The position numbers and the translations under genes were made by a program. Positions 1-7,158 of a stretch of 7,158 nucleotides of DNA are shown here, in pieces (position 1 is the stretch's first letter; every line of letters begins with the position of its first letter). The DNA lies in contig CAMEOC010000052.1 in the NCBI GenBank assembly GCA_945929285.1, positions 1 through 7,158 of the forward strand. Direction: 5' to 3'. The notes beneath the pieces are model-generated. The model saw only the letters and a program-made list of their open reading frames with translations. It was not told where the DNA came from and did not search any database. Source of the DNA: an uncultured Mucispirillum sp. GTDB taxonomy: Bacteria > Chrysiogenota > Deferribacteres > Deferribacterales > Mucispirillaceae.

Positions 1-1
1 C

Positions 2-1603
2 TATGGTGTTCTTGTGGCAATTATCCTTGGTATTTCAATACTTTCTATTAACAGAATTACTTTTATTGAAGCTAATCTTTATGAAATTAATGAAGTAAAC
101 TCTGCAAAACAAAGGGTTGCCATTAACTACCGCGGCTCCGTTCATAACAGGTCTATTTCCATTCGTGATGTGGTTTTTGCAAATAATAAAGCAGATTTAG
201 ATAAGTATTTAGCTGAAATCAAATTTGAAGAAGATTTTTATGTTACAGCAAAAAATAAAATGAATGCAGATTTTATATCAAAAAATATGCTAACCCCTGA
301 AGAACAAACTATTTTAGCTAAAATTAATGATACAGAAAATAGAACAATGCCACTTATTAAAAAGATTATTGATTATAAAAATAACGGCAATAATGCAGAT
401 ATGATGGCTACATTAAACCAAGTTCGCCCTTTATTTGTTGAATGGCTTAAAGTTATTAATGAATTTATTGATTTAGAAGAAAGTAAAAACCAGGCTATTA
501 CACCTAAAGTTACAAAAGGCACAGCTAATTTTAAACTTATGATGATAATAAACTCTGTTGTGGCTCTTTTATTAGGCTCTTTTATTGCTATATTTATTAT
601 AAGATACCTTTTAAAACTTTTAGGTGGCGACCCGCAGGATGCTTCTAAAAGCTTTAATGCCATATCTCAAGGTGATTTAACTAAAGAAGTAAAAACAAAT
701 ACTAAAAATACAGACAGCCTTTTATACCACATCGTATTTATGCAGGGGCACTTAAGAAATGTTATTAAAAATATTCAACGCTCTGCAGATGAATTAGGAA
801 AAAGTACAAATGTAGTTTCAGACTCTTCTATACATGCTCAAAAAGCAGCAGAAGACCAGCATGCAGCATCTATGAGAAGTGTGGAGCAGATTCAAAGTAT
901 GGCAGCAGGCACTGCTAAAATTGCTGAAATTGCAAAACAAACAGAACAAAACTCTGAAAAAACAGTAGAACTTTCTAAAAAAGGTAACGAAGCAATGAAT
1001 AATACCACTGAAGCTATTAATAAAGTTAGTGCCACAGTTTTAGAAACTGCTGAAAAAATTAGAAACTTAAAAGATAAATCTAATGAAATTAGTGGCAGTG
1101 CTGGGCTTATTGCAGAAGTTGCAGACCAAACGAACCTGCTTGCATTAAATGCAGCTATTGAAGCAGCAAGAGCAGGAGAACACGGTAGAGGCTTTGCAGT
1201 GGTTGCAGATGAAGTTAGAAAGTTAGCAGAACGCACAGGCCAAACTACAGCACAGATTACTAATATGATTTCAGATATACAAAAAGAAATTGAAGTGGCT
1301 GTTGCTGCTATGGAACAAACTCTACCACAGGTGGAAAAAGGCTTAGAGCTTGCAGGCATTACCAGTGAAATATTAAATGAAATTCAAGTGCAGGCAAATG
1401 ATTCTCTTACTATGGCTCAAGATGTTAGTGAATCTTCCAGCCAGCAGGAAGCAGGTATTCAAACTGTGCAGTCATATCTTTCTGAAATGGCAGATATGTC
1501 ATCTAATACTCAAATGATGATGCAGGAAAATGTTAAAGAAGTTGGTAAACTTGAAACTATTTCTGCTCAACTCAAAGATGATGCTTCGTTCTTTAAAATT
1601 TAA
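2..1603 (+). CDS. Methyl-accepting chemotaxis protein, 5'-truncated by the window edge
   Basis: This is a transmembrane chemoreceptor that senses a ligand outside the cell and controls the CheA kinase through CheW. The frame is open to the first base, and the residues before the GTG at 14 (Y-G-V-L) continue a membrane helix, so GTG is not the true start and the gene begins upstream. Counting from that GTG, residues 1-13 are the end of TM1. Residues 20-170 look like a four-helix-bundle sensor (4HB_MCP type). TM2 is about 174-196, followed by HAMP with an L-G-G-D-P motif (203-207). The cytoplasmic coiled coil follows. Its tip at about 367-403 carries the near-invariant [19 protein letters not shown] core and [12 protein letters not shown]. 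There is no CheR-tethering pentapeptide; the protein ends S-F-F-K-I. The family call is secure. The ligand cannot be read from sequence. Confidence 0.96.
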   Translation, partial: YGVLVAIILGISILSINRITFIEANLYEINEVNSAKQRVAINYRGSVHNRSISIRDVVFANNKADLDKYLAEIKFEEDFYVTAKNKMNADFISKNMLTPEEQTILAKINDTENRTMPLIKKIIDYKNNGNNADMMATLNQVRPLFVEWLKVINEFIDLEESKNQAITPKVTKGTANFKLMMIINSVVALLLGSFIAIFIIRYLLKLLGGDPQDASKSFNAISQGDLTKEVKTNTKNTDSLLYHIVFMQGHLRNVIKNIQRSADELGKSTNVVSDSSIHAQKAAEDQHAASMRSVEQIQSMAAGTAKIAEIAKQTEQNSEKTVELSKKGNEAMNNTTEAINKVSATVLETAEKIRNLKDKSNEISGSAGLIAEVADQTNLLALNAAIEAARAGEHGRGFAVVADEVRKLAERTGQTTAQITNMISDIQKEIEVAVAAMEQTLPQVEKGLELAGITSEILNEIQVQANDSLTMAQDVSESSSQQEAGIQTVQSYLSEMADMSSNTQMMMQENVKEVGKLETISAQLKDDASFFKI

Positions 1604-1630
1604 TATATCATAAATATAGCATTCTTTTCA

Positions 1631-1657
1631 GCAGTGGTATAAACCACTGCTTTTTTT
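1631..1657 (+). terminator. Rho-independent terminator of the chemoreceptor gene
   Basis: An 8-bp perfect stem (GCAGTGGT at 1631-1638 with ACCACTGC at 1643-1650) closes a 4-nt loop and is followed directly by seven T residues. It starts 27 nt after the TAA stop. The stem is GC-rich against a very AT-rich background, so this is a convincing intrinsic terminator that separates the chemoreceptor from the next gene. Confidence 0.9.
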
Positions 1658-1696
1658 ATAATTTTTATTAAATAATACAAAATTCATCTCTTACTA

Positions 1697-1725
1697 TTGA
1701 CATTATCTATTTATTTGTTTATATT
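1697..1725 (+). promoter_or_regulatory. Sigma70-type promoter for the LtaS/OpgB-like gene
   Basis: A perfect -35 hexamer TTGACA (1697-1702) is followed, after exactly 17 nt, by TATATT (1720-1725), one mismatch from the -10 consensus. Transcription would start near 1732, leaving a leader of about 25 nt before the ATG at 1758. The site lies just after the chemoreceptor terminator, where a promoter is needed. AT-rich DNA gives many chance -10 matches, but the full -35 and ideal spacing make this one credible. Confidence 0.65.
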
Positions 1726-1757
1726 TTAATCTATTTTAAATATATTGGGTATTTATT

Positions 1758-4076
1758 ATGGATTATGTAAAAAAATTTCTATTAAAATTTAAAGATAAAA
1801 AAAATATTACAGCATTAATTATTTTTCTTATTTCTATAATCCTGCTTTCCTTTAATTCTACATTAAATTTAACCTTTAAATTTTCACCTTCTAATGCTGA
1901 AAGAGAAAGTGATAATTCCACTTTAAATGTTACATATATTACACCTTATGAAGCAGCATATGATTTTAATAACCCAGCAACTATTAATTTTAATAGTAAT
2001 ACAAAAGAATATAAAATTCATATCAATGCTGAATCCATAAAGAAAATAATGCTTAAATTTAATAATCTTGATAATAACACTACTTTTTCCATAGAAAGTG
2101 CTTCTATTGATACTATTTATTTACCAAAAATCTATTTTAATATTGATGGGCTTAAAAATCACTATAACAATGCAATATTATACGACCAAAATTATAAGAT
2201 AGAATTAAATAATATATCAATGGTTTTAGTAGTTATTCCTATACTGATTTTTATGGCAGGGTTCATAGCTTTTATTTATATTTTTAAAAAAGAAATTATT
2301 AAGTTGTATAAAACAATACTCTCACTTTCTTCTTCTGGTTTAATTTTTATTGTAGGTATTGCTGTTTTTATAGTATTTTATGAAAATATTAGGCATGATT
2401 CTCTTAAACCTTATCTTAGTAATGCTTATATTGACTTTGATAATTATTTAGTTTTATTACAGTTTCTAAAATATGATGTGTTAATGATATTTCTATTTTT
2501 AGTTTTATTTTTTATTATGATTAAAGTAAAAAGTAAAATTGTATCATATACAAGTTTATTTTTTCTATTTACATTAATTATACTTTTTTATATGGATACT
2601 TTTTTAAGAATGGCTTTTGATACTAGGCTTAACCTCTTTTTCCTAACAAGTGAAAAAGCTTTAATACCAGATACTGATAGTTTATGGGCTATTATTAGTT
2701 CATTTATATCAAATAATATTTTCTTTAAATTGTTAGGTTTAATTATATACACTATTTTATTTACTACTTTTATTTTTAAAAATAAACATAAGTATATTAT
2801 TACTAAATTTCAAAATTATTTCTTAATTACTTTTATTATTGTTATTATACCTTTTTATTTTGTAAATGATTTTATAAAATTCTTCTTTGGTGATAAAACA
2901 TATATTGATTTTATTTCTGTAAACACATTAAATACATACTCTAAAGATTATTCTAATAATTTTAAAAATCAGTATAAAGACTATTCCTTAAACTTTAAAT
3001 GTTATGAAGGACTTAATAGTAAAAAAAATATAATGGTAATATTTATAGAATCACTTTCATCATATAAAAGCCAGTATTTTGGAAATGTTGGAAATAACTT
3101 AACACCTAATATAGATAAACTGGCAAAAGATAATATTAATATAATAGAATATTACAGTAGTGGTGCAAATTCTTCTGTATCTATCATGGGGTGTTTAACT
3201 GGCAGGCATTATATATCCAGTAAAAATGATATGCTTTTAAAGGAAAGCCTTTATAATGACAGCATACCTGCTAATTTTGCTAAAAATGGGTATAAAACAA
3301 TTCTATATTCAGGAAATGATACGACTTTCGGTTCAGTTGCTTTAATGGCTAAAAATTCAGGCATTAAAGAAATATATGATACAGGATATAATAGTGTATT
3401 TTTAAACGAAGATAAAAAATATGTATTTAATGGTGTTGATGATAGTGTATTATATAATTCTATTATAAACTGGTATAAAAAAGATGAAAATAAAAAATCA
3501 CCATTTTTTATGCTTGTAACTACAGTTACTACTCACCAGCCTTATATAGACCCTGTTACTAAAACTAATTCTTATGATAAAACACTTAAATTTGCAGATA
3601 ATGCTATAAATGATTTTATAAATAAATTAAAAGAAGAAAATTATTTTGAAAATGGTATATTAGTAATTACTGGTGACCATAGAGCCATGCTTCCTATAAG
3701 TAAAGAAGAATATGAAAAACTTGGTGATATAGCAAACGGAAGGCTTCCTTTAGTTATAATTGATGGTGGTAAAAAATTATCTATAAAAGGAAATTATTCC
3801 CATACTGATTTAGGGAAATCTTTAGAATATTTAACTCTTGAAAAGGTATGCTTTAATGATTTTCAAAATAATATTTTCTTAGATGAAAATAAAGAAAAAT
3901 GCACTATTTTTCAAGGCTTACTTGATGTTTCTATTGTTGATGTAAAATGTGGAAATAATTATGGAAAAATAAAACTTGATGGTGATAAAACAAGATTTCT
4001 TGATGACAGCAAAATAGATAAAGAAAATATGAAAAAGATTTTAGATTATATAAACTTTACTAGAATATCAAAATAA
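1758..4076 (+). CDS. LtaS/OpgB-type sulfatase-family membrane transferase (probable phosphoglycerol or phosphoethanolamine transferase)
   Basis: This is a polytopic membrane enzyme of the alkaline phosphatase superfamily. Relatives move phosphoglycerol or a similar headgroup from a phospholipid to an envelope glycan or lipid outside the inner membrane. TM1 is about 17-36. An extracytoplasmic region (about 40-150) with no recognised match comes next. Further helices lie near 154-176, 192-208, 231-255, 262-279, 321-340 and 354-370; seven crossings place the catalytic domain (about 424-700) outside. Metal and catalytic candidates are E431 (F-I-E-S-L-S), S472/S473 in the nucleophile segment, H593 (T-T-H-Q-P-Y), D640-H641 (T-G-D-H) and H682 (Y-S-H-T-D-L). 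Most LtaS and OpgB relatives have Thr as nucleophile. The F-G-S segment (524-526) lacks the F-W-x-R of LtaS and looks closer to OpgB. The ATG at 1758 has no clear Shine-Dalgarno but fits the promoter upstream. The gene is markedly AT-rich. Family is fairly sure; substrate is unknown. Confidence 0.85.
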   Translation: MDYVKKFLLKFKDKKNITALIIFLISIILLSFNSTLNLTFKFSPSNAERESDNSTLNVTYITPYEAAYDFNNPATINFNSNTKEYKIHINAESIKKIMLKFNNLDNNTTFSIESASIDTIYLPKIYFNIDGLKNHYNNAILYDQNYKIELNNISMVLVVIPILIFMAGFIAFIYIFKKEIIKLYKTILSLSSSGLIFIVGIAVFIVFYENIRHDSLKPYLSNAYIDFDNYLVLLQFLKYDVLMIFLFLVLFFIMIKVKSKIVSYTSLFFLFTLIILFYMDTFLRMAFDTRLNLFFLTSEKALIPDTDSLWAIISSFISNNIFFKLLGLIIYTILFTTFIFKNKHKYIITKFQNYFLITFIIVIIPFYFVNDFIKFFFGDKTYIDFISVNTLNTYSKDYSNNFKNQYKDYSLNFKCYEGLNSKKNIMVIFIESLSSYKSQYFGNVGNNLTPNIDKLAKDNINIIEYYSSGANSSVSIMGCLTGRHYISSKNDMLLKESLYNDSIPANFAKNGYKTILYSGNDTTFGSVALMAKNSGIKEIYDTGYNSVFLNEDKKYVFNGVDDSVLYNSIINWYKKDENKKSPFFMLVTTVTTHQPYIDPVTKTNSYDKTLKFADNAINDFINKLKEENYFENGILVITGDHRAMLPISKEEYEKLGDIANGRLPLVIIDGGKKLSIKGNYSHTDLGKSLEYLTLEKVCFNDFQNNIFLDENKEKCTIFQGLLDVSIVDVKCGNNYGKIKLDGDKTRFLDDSKIDKENMKKILDYINFTRISK

Positions 4077-4109
4077 TATTTAAGTATTTATATTACTTTA
4101 TATTATTAC

Positions 4110-4137
4110 TTGATTTTTTCAATTTGTTTTATTATAA
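4110..4137 (+). promoter_or_regulatory. Possible promoter just upstream of the 63-residue gene
   Basis: TTGATT (4110-4115) and TTATAA (4132-4137) are separated by 16 nt. The -10 element would end only 6 nt before the ATG at 4144, implying a leaderless or near-leaderless transcript, which fits the lack of a Shine-Dalgarno there. The region is nearly pure A/T, so chance matches are likely. No terminator is visible between 4077 and 4143, so read-through from the upstream transferase gene is an alternative. Confidence 0.25.
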
Positions 4138-4143
4138 AAATGT

Positions 4144-4335
4144 ATGAAAGAAAATAATATTAAGCGTATTAATTGTTTTGAATGTATTCACTTGCAGATT
4201 ACATGGCAGCCTCAAACACCTTATGCCTGTAAAGCAATAGGTTTTCGTTCAAAAATGATACCATCACTGGAAGTTTTTAAAAACTCCGGCACCCACTGCA
4301 TGCACTTTTACCCTAAAAATAAGCCTGCTAAATAG
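4144..4335 (+). CDS. Small conserved-looking four-cysteine protein, function unknown
   Basis: A 63-residue soluble protein with no signal peptide or membrane segment. Four cysteines (C11-x2-C14, C29, C52) plus H16, H51 and H54 suggest a small metal-binding, probably zinc, fold. The segments I-T-W-Q-P-Q-T-P-Y-A-C-K-A-I-G-F-R-S-K and S-G-T-H-C look like constrained family signatures. They resemble, from memory, small proteins in Gram-negative genomes of uncertain annotation; I cannot confirm a family name. The ATG at 4144 is chosen because an ATG at 4140 hits a stop after five codons. No clear ribosome-binding site precedes it. It lies 67 nt after the transferase gene and 19 nt before corA, so it may share a transcript with corA. 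That it is a real gene is likely from its cysteine pattern and position. Confidence 0.72.
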   Translation: MKENNIKRINCFECIHLQITWQPQTPYACKAIGFRSKMIPSLEVFKNSGTHCMHFYPKNKPAK

Positions 4336-4340
4336 CAGAA

Positions 4341-4346
4341 AAAGAG
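4341..4346 (+). promoter_or_regulatory. Weak ribosome-binding site of the CorA gene
   Basis: The purine run AAAGAG sits 8 nt before the ATG at 4355. It supports this start, which also gives the usual CorA beginning with the A-P-G-T-I-I-Y-E-G segment near residues 13-21. Confidence 0.4.
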
Positions 4347-4354
4347 ATAGTATT

Positions 4355-5392
4355 ATGAGAAAAAAACTCTTTTTTAAATCTAAGGGGATGGCTCCTGGAA
4401 CTATTATTTATGAAGGTGATACTCCACCTGCAAAAACCAGTATTCAAGTTTATGAAATAACTTCACAAAATATTTTAAAGCATGAAAATATTTGCAACAC
4501 TCAAAACCCATTATGGATAAGAATATCTGGGCTTTCTGATAGTGAAGGTATAATTGAAGCATTAAAACAGTATAATATCTCATCTCTTACTTTAGAAGAT
4601 ATTTTTGAAACATACCACAACCCAAAGTTTGATGATACTTTTGATTACGACTTTATTATTATGCGTTCCATAAACTTTAATGATAATATGCAGGATAATC
4701 AAATATCATTTATTGTTATGGAAAATGTATTAATCACCTTTGAAGAATATAGTTGTGATGAATTTAATATTGTGCTTCAAAGGCTTTTTAAGCATTTTTA
4801 TAATTTTTATACAAGGGGTATAAATTATCTTATATATGCTTTAATAGATGCTTTAATAGATAACTATATTGCAATATTAAATAATATTAATCTTGCTGTT
4901 GATAATTTGGAAGATAATATGTTAAGCGATGTATTACTGCCTTGTGATACAGCAGAGCTTTTTCATTTAAAAAGAAAGGTTAATTTTTTATCACGCCATA
5001 CCCGTGCTTCTTATGATGTTGTAAACCAGCTTTTAAAACTTTCTATGGCTCATTCTTTAGATGAAGAATTAAGTATTGTGCCATATTATGAAGATTTATT
5101 TGAGCATTCCTTATACTTAAATGAAGCTATGCAGTATTGTAAAGATTCCATTAGAAGTGTATATGATGAAAATATGACAAGGCTTCAAATGAAATCAAAT
5201 AAATTTGTGAATATATTAACAATGCTTTCCACCTTAATGCTGCCCCCTATGGTAGTTGGTGGTATTTTCGGTATGAATTTCGATGAAATACCCTTTAGCT
5301 CATACCCCCATGGCTTTATATTAAGCATTGCTGCCATGTTTGGTATATCTTTAATACTTGCCTTATTTTTTAAAAAGAAAGGTTATTTTTAA
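4355..5392 (+). CDS. corA: CorA-family magnesium/cobalt transporter
   Basis: This inner-membrane channel-like transporter takes up Mg2+ (and Co2+) as a homopentamer. At 345 residues it has typical CorA length. It begins with the A-P-G-T-I-I-Y-E-G-D segment (13-22) common near the N-terminus of CorA proteins. An alpha/beta cytoplasmic domain (about 30-150) and long helices (about 150-282) forming the funnel follow. TM1 is about 283-304 and ends in the signature G-M-N at 306-308, the selectivity motif of CorA. TM2 is about 318-338, ending in the basic tail F-K-K-K-G-Y-F. The periplasmic loop reads F-D-E-I-P-F instead of the usual M-P-E-L, a mild variant. The GMN triplet favours CorA over ZntB. 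No Mg2+-sensing leader is visible; the gene follows the small four-cysteine gene by 19 nt. Confidence 0.93.
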   Translation: MRKKLFFKSKGMAPGTIIYEGDTPPAKTSIQVYEITSQNILKHENICNTQNPLWIRISGLSDSEGIIEALKQYNISSLTLEDIFETYHNPKFDDTFDYDFIIMRSINFNDNMQDNQISFIVMENVLITFEEYSCDEFNIVLQRLFKHFYNFYTRGINYLIYALIDALIDNYIAILNNINLAVDNLEDNMLSDVLLPCDTAELFHLKRKVNFLSRHTRASYDVVNQLLKLSMAHSLDEELSIVPYYEDLFEHSLYLNEAMQYCKDSIRSVYDENMTRLQMKSNKFVNILTMLSTLMLPPMVVGGIFGMNFDEIPFSSYPHGFILSIAAMFGISLILALFFKKKGYF

Positions 5393-5424
5393 AATATTTA
5401 TTTTTATAATTTATAAAAAAAAAG

Positions 5425-5457
5425 AAAACCCCACATTAAATTAAAAGTGGGGTTTTT
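5425..5457. terminator. Bidirectional Rho-independent terminator between corA and the M23 peptidase
   Basis: A 10-bp perfect stem (AAAACCCCAC at 5425-5434 with GTGGGGTTTT at 5447-5456) has a 12-nt loop. On the plus strand it ends in a T run (5453-5457) that stops corA. Read on the minus strand, the A-rich stretch at 5415-5428 becomes a long U tract that stops the peptidase transcript. It sits between convergent genes, 32 nt after the corA stop and 26 nt from the peptidase stop. Confidence 0.92.
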
Positions 5458-5483
5458 ATATATATAAAATATTATATTTAAAA

Positions 5484-6428
5484 CTATCTAAAAGCCATAG
5501 AGTTATCATCTATGATAAATTTCTGTGGGTTTACTGGTATGCCGTTTACAAGCACTTCATAATGCACATGAGGGCCGGTACTTCTGCCTGTGGAGCCTAC
5601 TTTTGCAATAATATCGCCTTTTTCCACTTTATCGCCCACTTTTACAGTAAGGGAGCTGTTGTGGCCATATCTTGTCATGTAGCCGTAGCCGTGGTCTATG
5701 GTAACTATTTTACCATACCCTGCTTTTTCCCCTGCATAAACTACTATACCTTTTGCAGTAGACCTAACAGGAAGCCCATAGCTTGCTGCAATATCTAAGC
5801 CTTCATGGAAAACCCTTCTGCCTGAAAATGGAGACGTTCTAAAACCAAATTTAGAAGATACCCAGCCTTTTGTAGGCCATATAGTTGGGGTGGAAAGCAT
5901 AACAAGGCGTTGTTCTTCTAAAAAGTCAACTAATTTTGCAAGGCTTACTTCCCTTTTATTTATTTCAACTCTCATTACATCAAGAGTTTCATTTAAGCTG
6001 TCAAAAAATTCCTGCTCTCTCCTATCAGAAAAAGCGTAATAATCTCTTAAAATATCTACTTCTTTACCACCAACTGCCACTTGTTTTACTACACGGCTAC
6101 CGTCCTGGTATGATACAAGCTCTCTTACTTTGTATTCAAGCTCGTCAAGCTGGCTCATTTTGTTGTTTAACTCATCTAACTGTTGAAGATAGTTGGCAAA
6201 CTGTGCTTTAAATACTGCCTGGCCTGTTGGGTCTAGTGTAACAGAGGCTTGTTGAAGTTTAGCGTCCTGGTAAAAAGAATAGGCGAAATAAGTTGCTGTA
6301 ATAGTAGAGGCTAGTAAGATAACCATTGCAATACCTGCCAGCCAAAAAGGGCGAGTTGAAAGCAGTAAGGTTTTGCTTTTTCCGTATTTTTCTGGGTCAA
6401 ATATCATAACAGTATATTTTTTTGCCAT
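5484..6428 (-). CDS. Membrane-anchored M23/LytM-family peptidoglycan endopeptidase
   Basis: This is a probable zinc metallopeptidase that cuts peptide cross-links of peptidoglycan in the periplasm. The 314 residues comprise a short basic cytoplasmic start with K-K-Y-T-V-M-I-F, one transmembrane anchor (about 29-51), a helical, probably coiled-coil region (about 70-175), and a C-terminal LytM domain (about 185-305). All expected catalytic-domain residues are present: zinc ligands H208 and D212 (H-E-G-L-D), H256 (R-Y-G-H) and H287/H289 (G-P-H-V-H-Y-E). The enzyme is therefore predicted active, unlike EnvC- or NlpD-type activators. The N-terminal Y-T-V-M-I style resembles M23 peptidases that work with bactofilins in cell shape, but no bactofilin gene is in the window. 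The ATG at 6428 is supported by AGGAG six nt upstream. proS lies upstream on the same strand, 164 nt away. Confidence 0.94.
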   Translation of the reverse strand: MAKKYTVMIFDPEKYGKSKTLLLSTRPFWLAGIAMVILLASTITATYFAYSFYQDAKLQQASVTLDPTGQAVFKAQFANYLQQLDELNNKMSQLDELEYKVRELVSYQDGSRVVKQVAVGGKEVDILRDYYAFSDRREQEFFDSLNETLDVMRVEINKREVSLAKLVDFLEEQRLVMLSTPTIWPTKGWVSSKFGFRTSPFSGRRVFHEGLDIAASYGLPVRSTAKGIVVYAGEKAGYGKIVTIDHGYGYMTRYGHNSSLTVKVGDKVEKGDIIAKVGSTGRSTGPHVHYEVLVNGIPVNPQKFIIDDNSMAFR

Positions 6429-6434
6429 ACTCCA

Positions 6435-6439
6435 CTCCT
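6435..6439 (-). promoter_or_regulatory. Shine-Dalgarno of the M23 peptidase gene
   Basis: On the minus strand AGGAG lies 6 nt before the ATG at 6428. It is the strongest ribosome-binding site among complete genes in the window and fixes the start codon. A second GGAG at 6430-6433 is too close to the start to be the functional site. Confidence 0.7.
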
Positions 6440-6469
6440 AAATAATGCATTTACTTCTTATATCGGCAG

Positions 6470-6475
6470 ATTATA
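6470..6475 (-). promoter_or_regulatory. Possible -10 element for the M23 peptidase
   Basis: A perfect TATAAT on the minus strand lies about 40 nt before the start codon, giving a leader of roughly 35 nt. No good -35 hexamer sits 16-18 nt upstream, and the region is A/T-rich, so this is only a candidate. Confidence 0.3.
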
Positions 6476-6537
6476 TATTTTTATTAATATTATTTTCTTT
6501 ATGACAGAATTTACAAGAATAATCAAGTAAAAAATGA

Positions 6538-6569
6538 AAATGTATGTAAATTTTTTATTACATACATTT
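6538..6569 (-). terminator. Perfect 12-bp inverted repeat; possible weak terminator of proS
   Basis: AAATGTATGTAA (6538-6549) and TTACATACATTT (6558-6569) are exact reverse complements around an 8-nt A/T loop. The repeat begins 23 nt past the proS stop. Read on the minus strand it is followed by TCATTTTTT, so a terminator is the simplest reading. The stem has only two G/C pairs, far weaker than the two other terminators in this window, so an operator or processing site is an alternative. Confidence 0.45.
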
Positions 6570-6592
6570 GTCAATTTTAAATATTATCAATA

Positions 6593-7158
<566 letters not shown>

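Noticed and set aside
373..1359. Two long minus-strand open frames inside the chemoreceptor gene (373-663 and 892-1359)
   Set aside because: They lie antisense to a clearly conserved coding region and translate to low-complexity Ser/Ala/Ile-rich sequence with no motif.
4325..4338. Small hairpin CTGCTA / TAGCAG over the stop codon before corA
   Set aside because: It has a 2-nt loop, no following T run, and lies 17 nt before the next start codon, so it is unlikely to act as a terminator.
5457..5480. TA-repeat run after the bidirectional terminator
   Set aside because: It is short simple sequence expected in such AT-rich DNA, with no sign of a functional repeat.
5562..6211. Plus-strand open frames opposite the M23 peptidase (5562-5798 and 5936-6211)
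   Set aside because: They are antisense to well-conserved LytM and coiled-coil sequence, and have no credible ribosome-binding site or family pattern.

Overview
The window is AT-rich DNA from a motile, Gram-negative-type bacterium. Evidence for this is a chemoreceptor, a membrane-anchored LytM endopeptidase, an envelope alkaline-phosphatase-superfamily transferase and a bacterial-type prolyl-tRNA synthetase. The base composition and protein style would fit a host-associated Deferribacterota such as Mucispirillum, or a similar AT-rich lineage. That placement is an impression from sequence style, not a demonstrated assignment.

Layout. The plus strand holds, in order: (1) the 3' part of a methyl-accepting chemotaxis protein (2-1603), closed by a strong intrinsic terminator (about 1631-1657); (2) a 772-residue membrane transferase of the LtaS/OpgB type (1758-4076), with a near-consensus sigma70 promoter (1697-1725); (3) a 63-residue four-cysteine protein (4144-4335); (4) a CorA-family divalent-cation transporter (4355-5392). 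A bidirectional terminator (5425-5457) separates these from two minus-strand genes: an M23/LytM peptidase (5484-6428) and the C-terminal part of proS (6593 to the window end). A perfect 12-bp inverted repeat lies between peptidase and proS. No gene-free stretch exceeds 165 bases.

Function. The window reads as ordinary chromosome. It covers chemotaxis signalling, envelope polymer modification, Mg2+ uptake, cell-wall remodelling and translation. The 63-residue gene and corA are only 19 nt apart and may be co-transcribed. No mobile element, CRISPR array, RNA gene or defence system was seen.

Two things stand out. The proS reading frame is broken where the conserved E-R-x-G-V-K-F segment should be, which fits a loss of 8 nt (real mutation or sequence error). 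The LtaS/OpgB-like enzyme carries an unrecognised extracytoplasmic domain between its first two membrane helices and a serine-rich site where most relatives have a threonine nucleophile.
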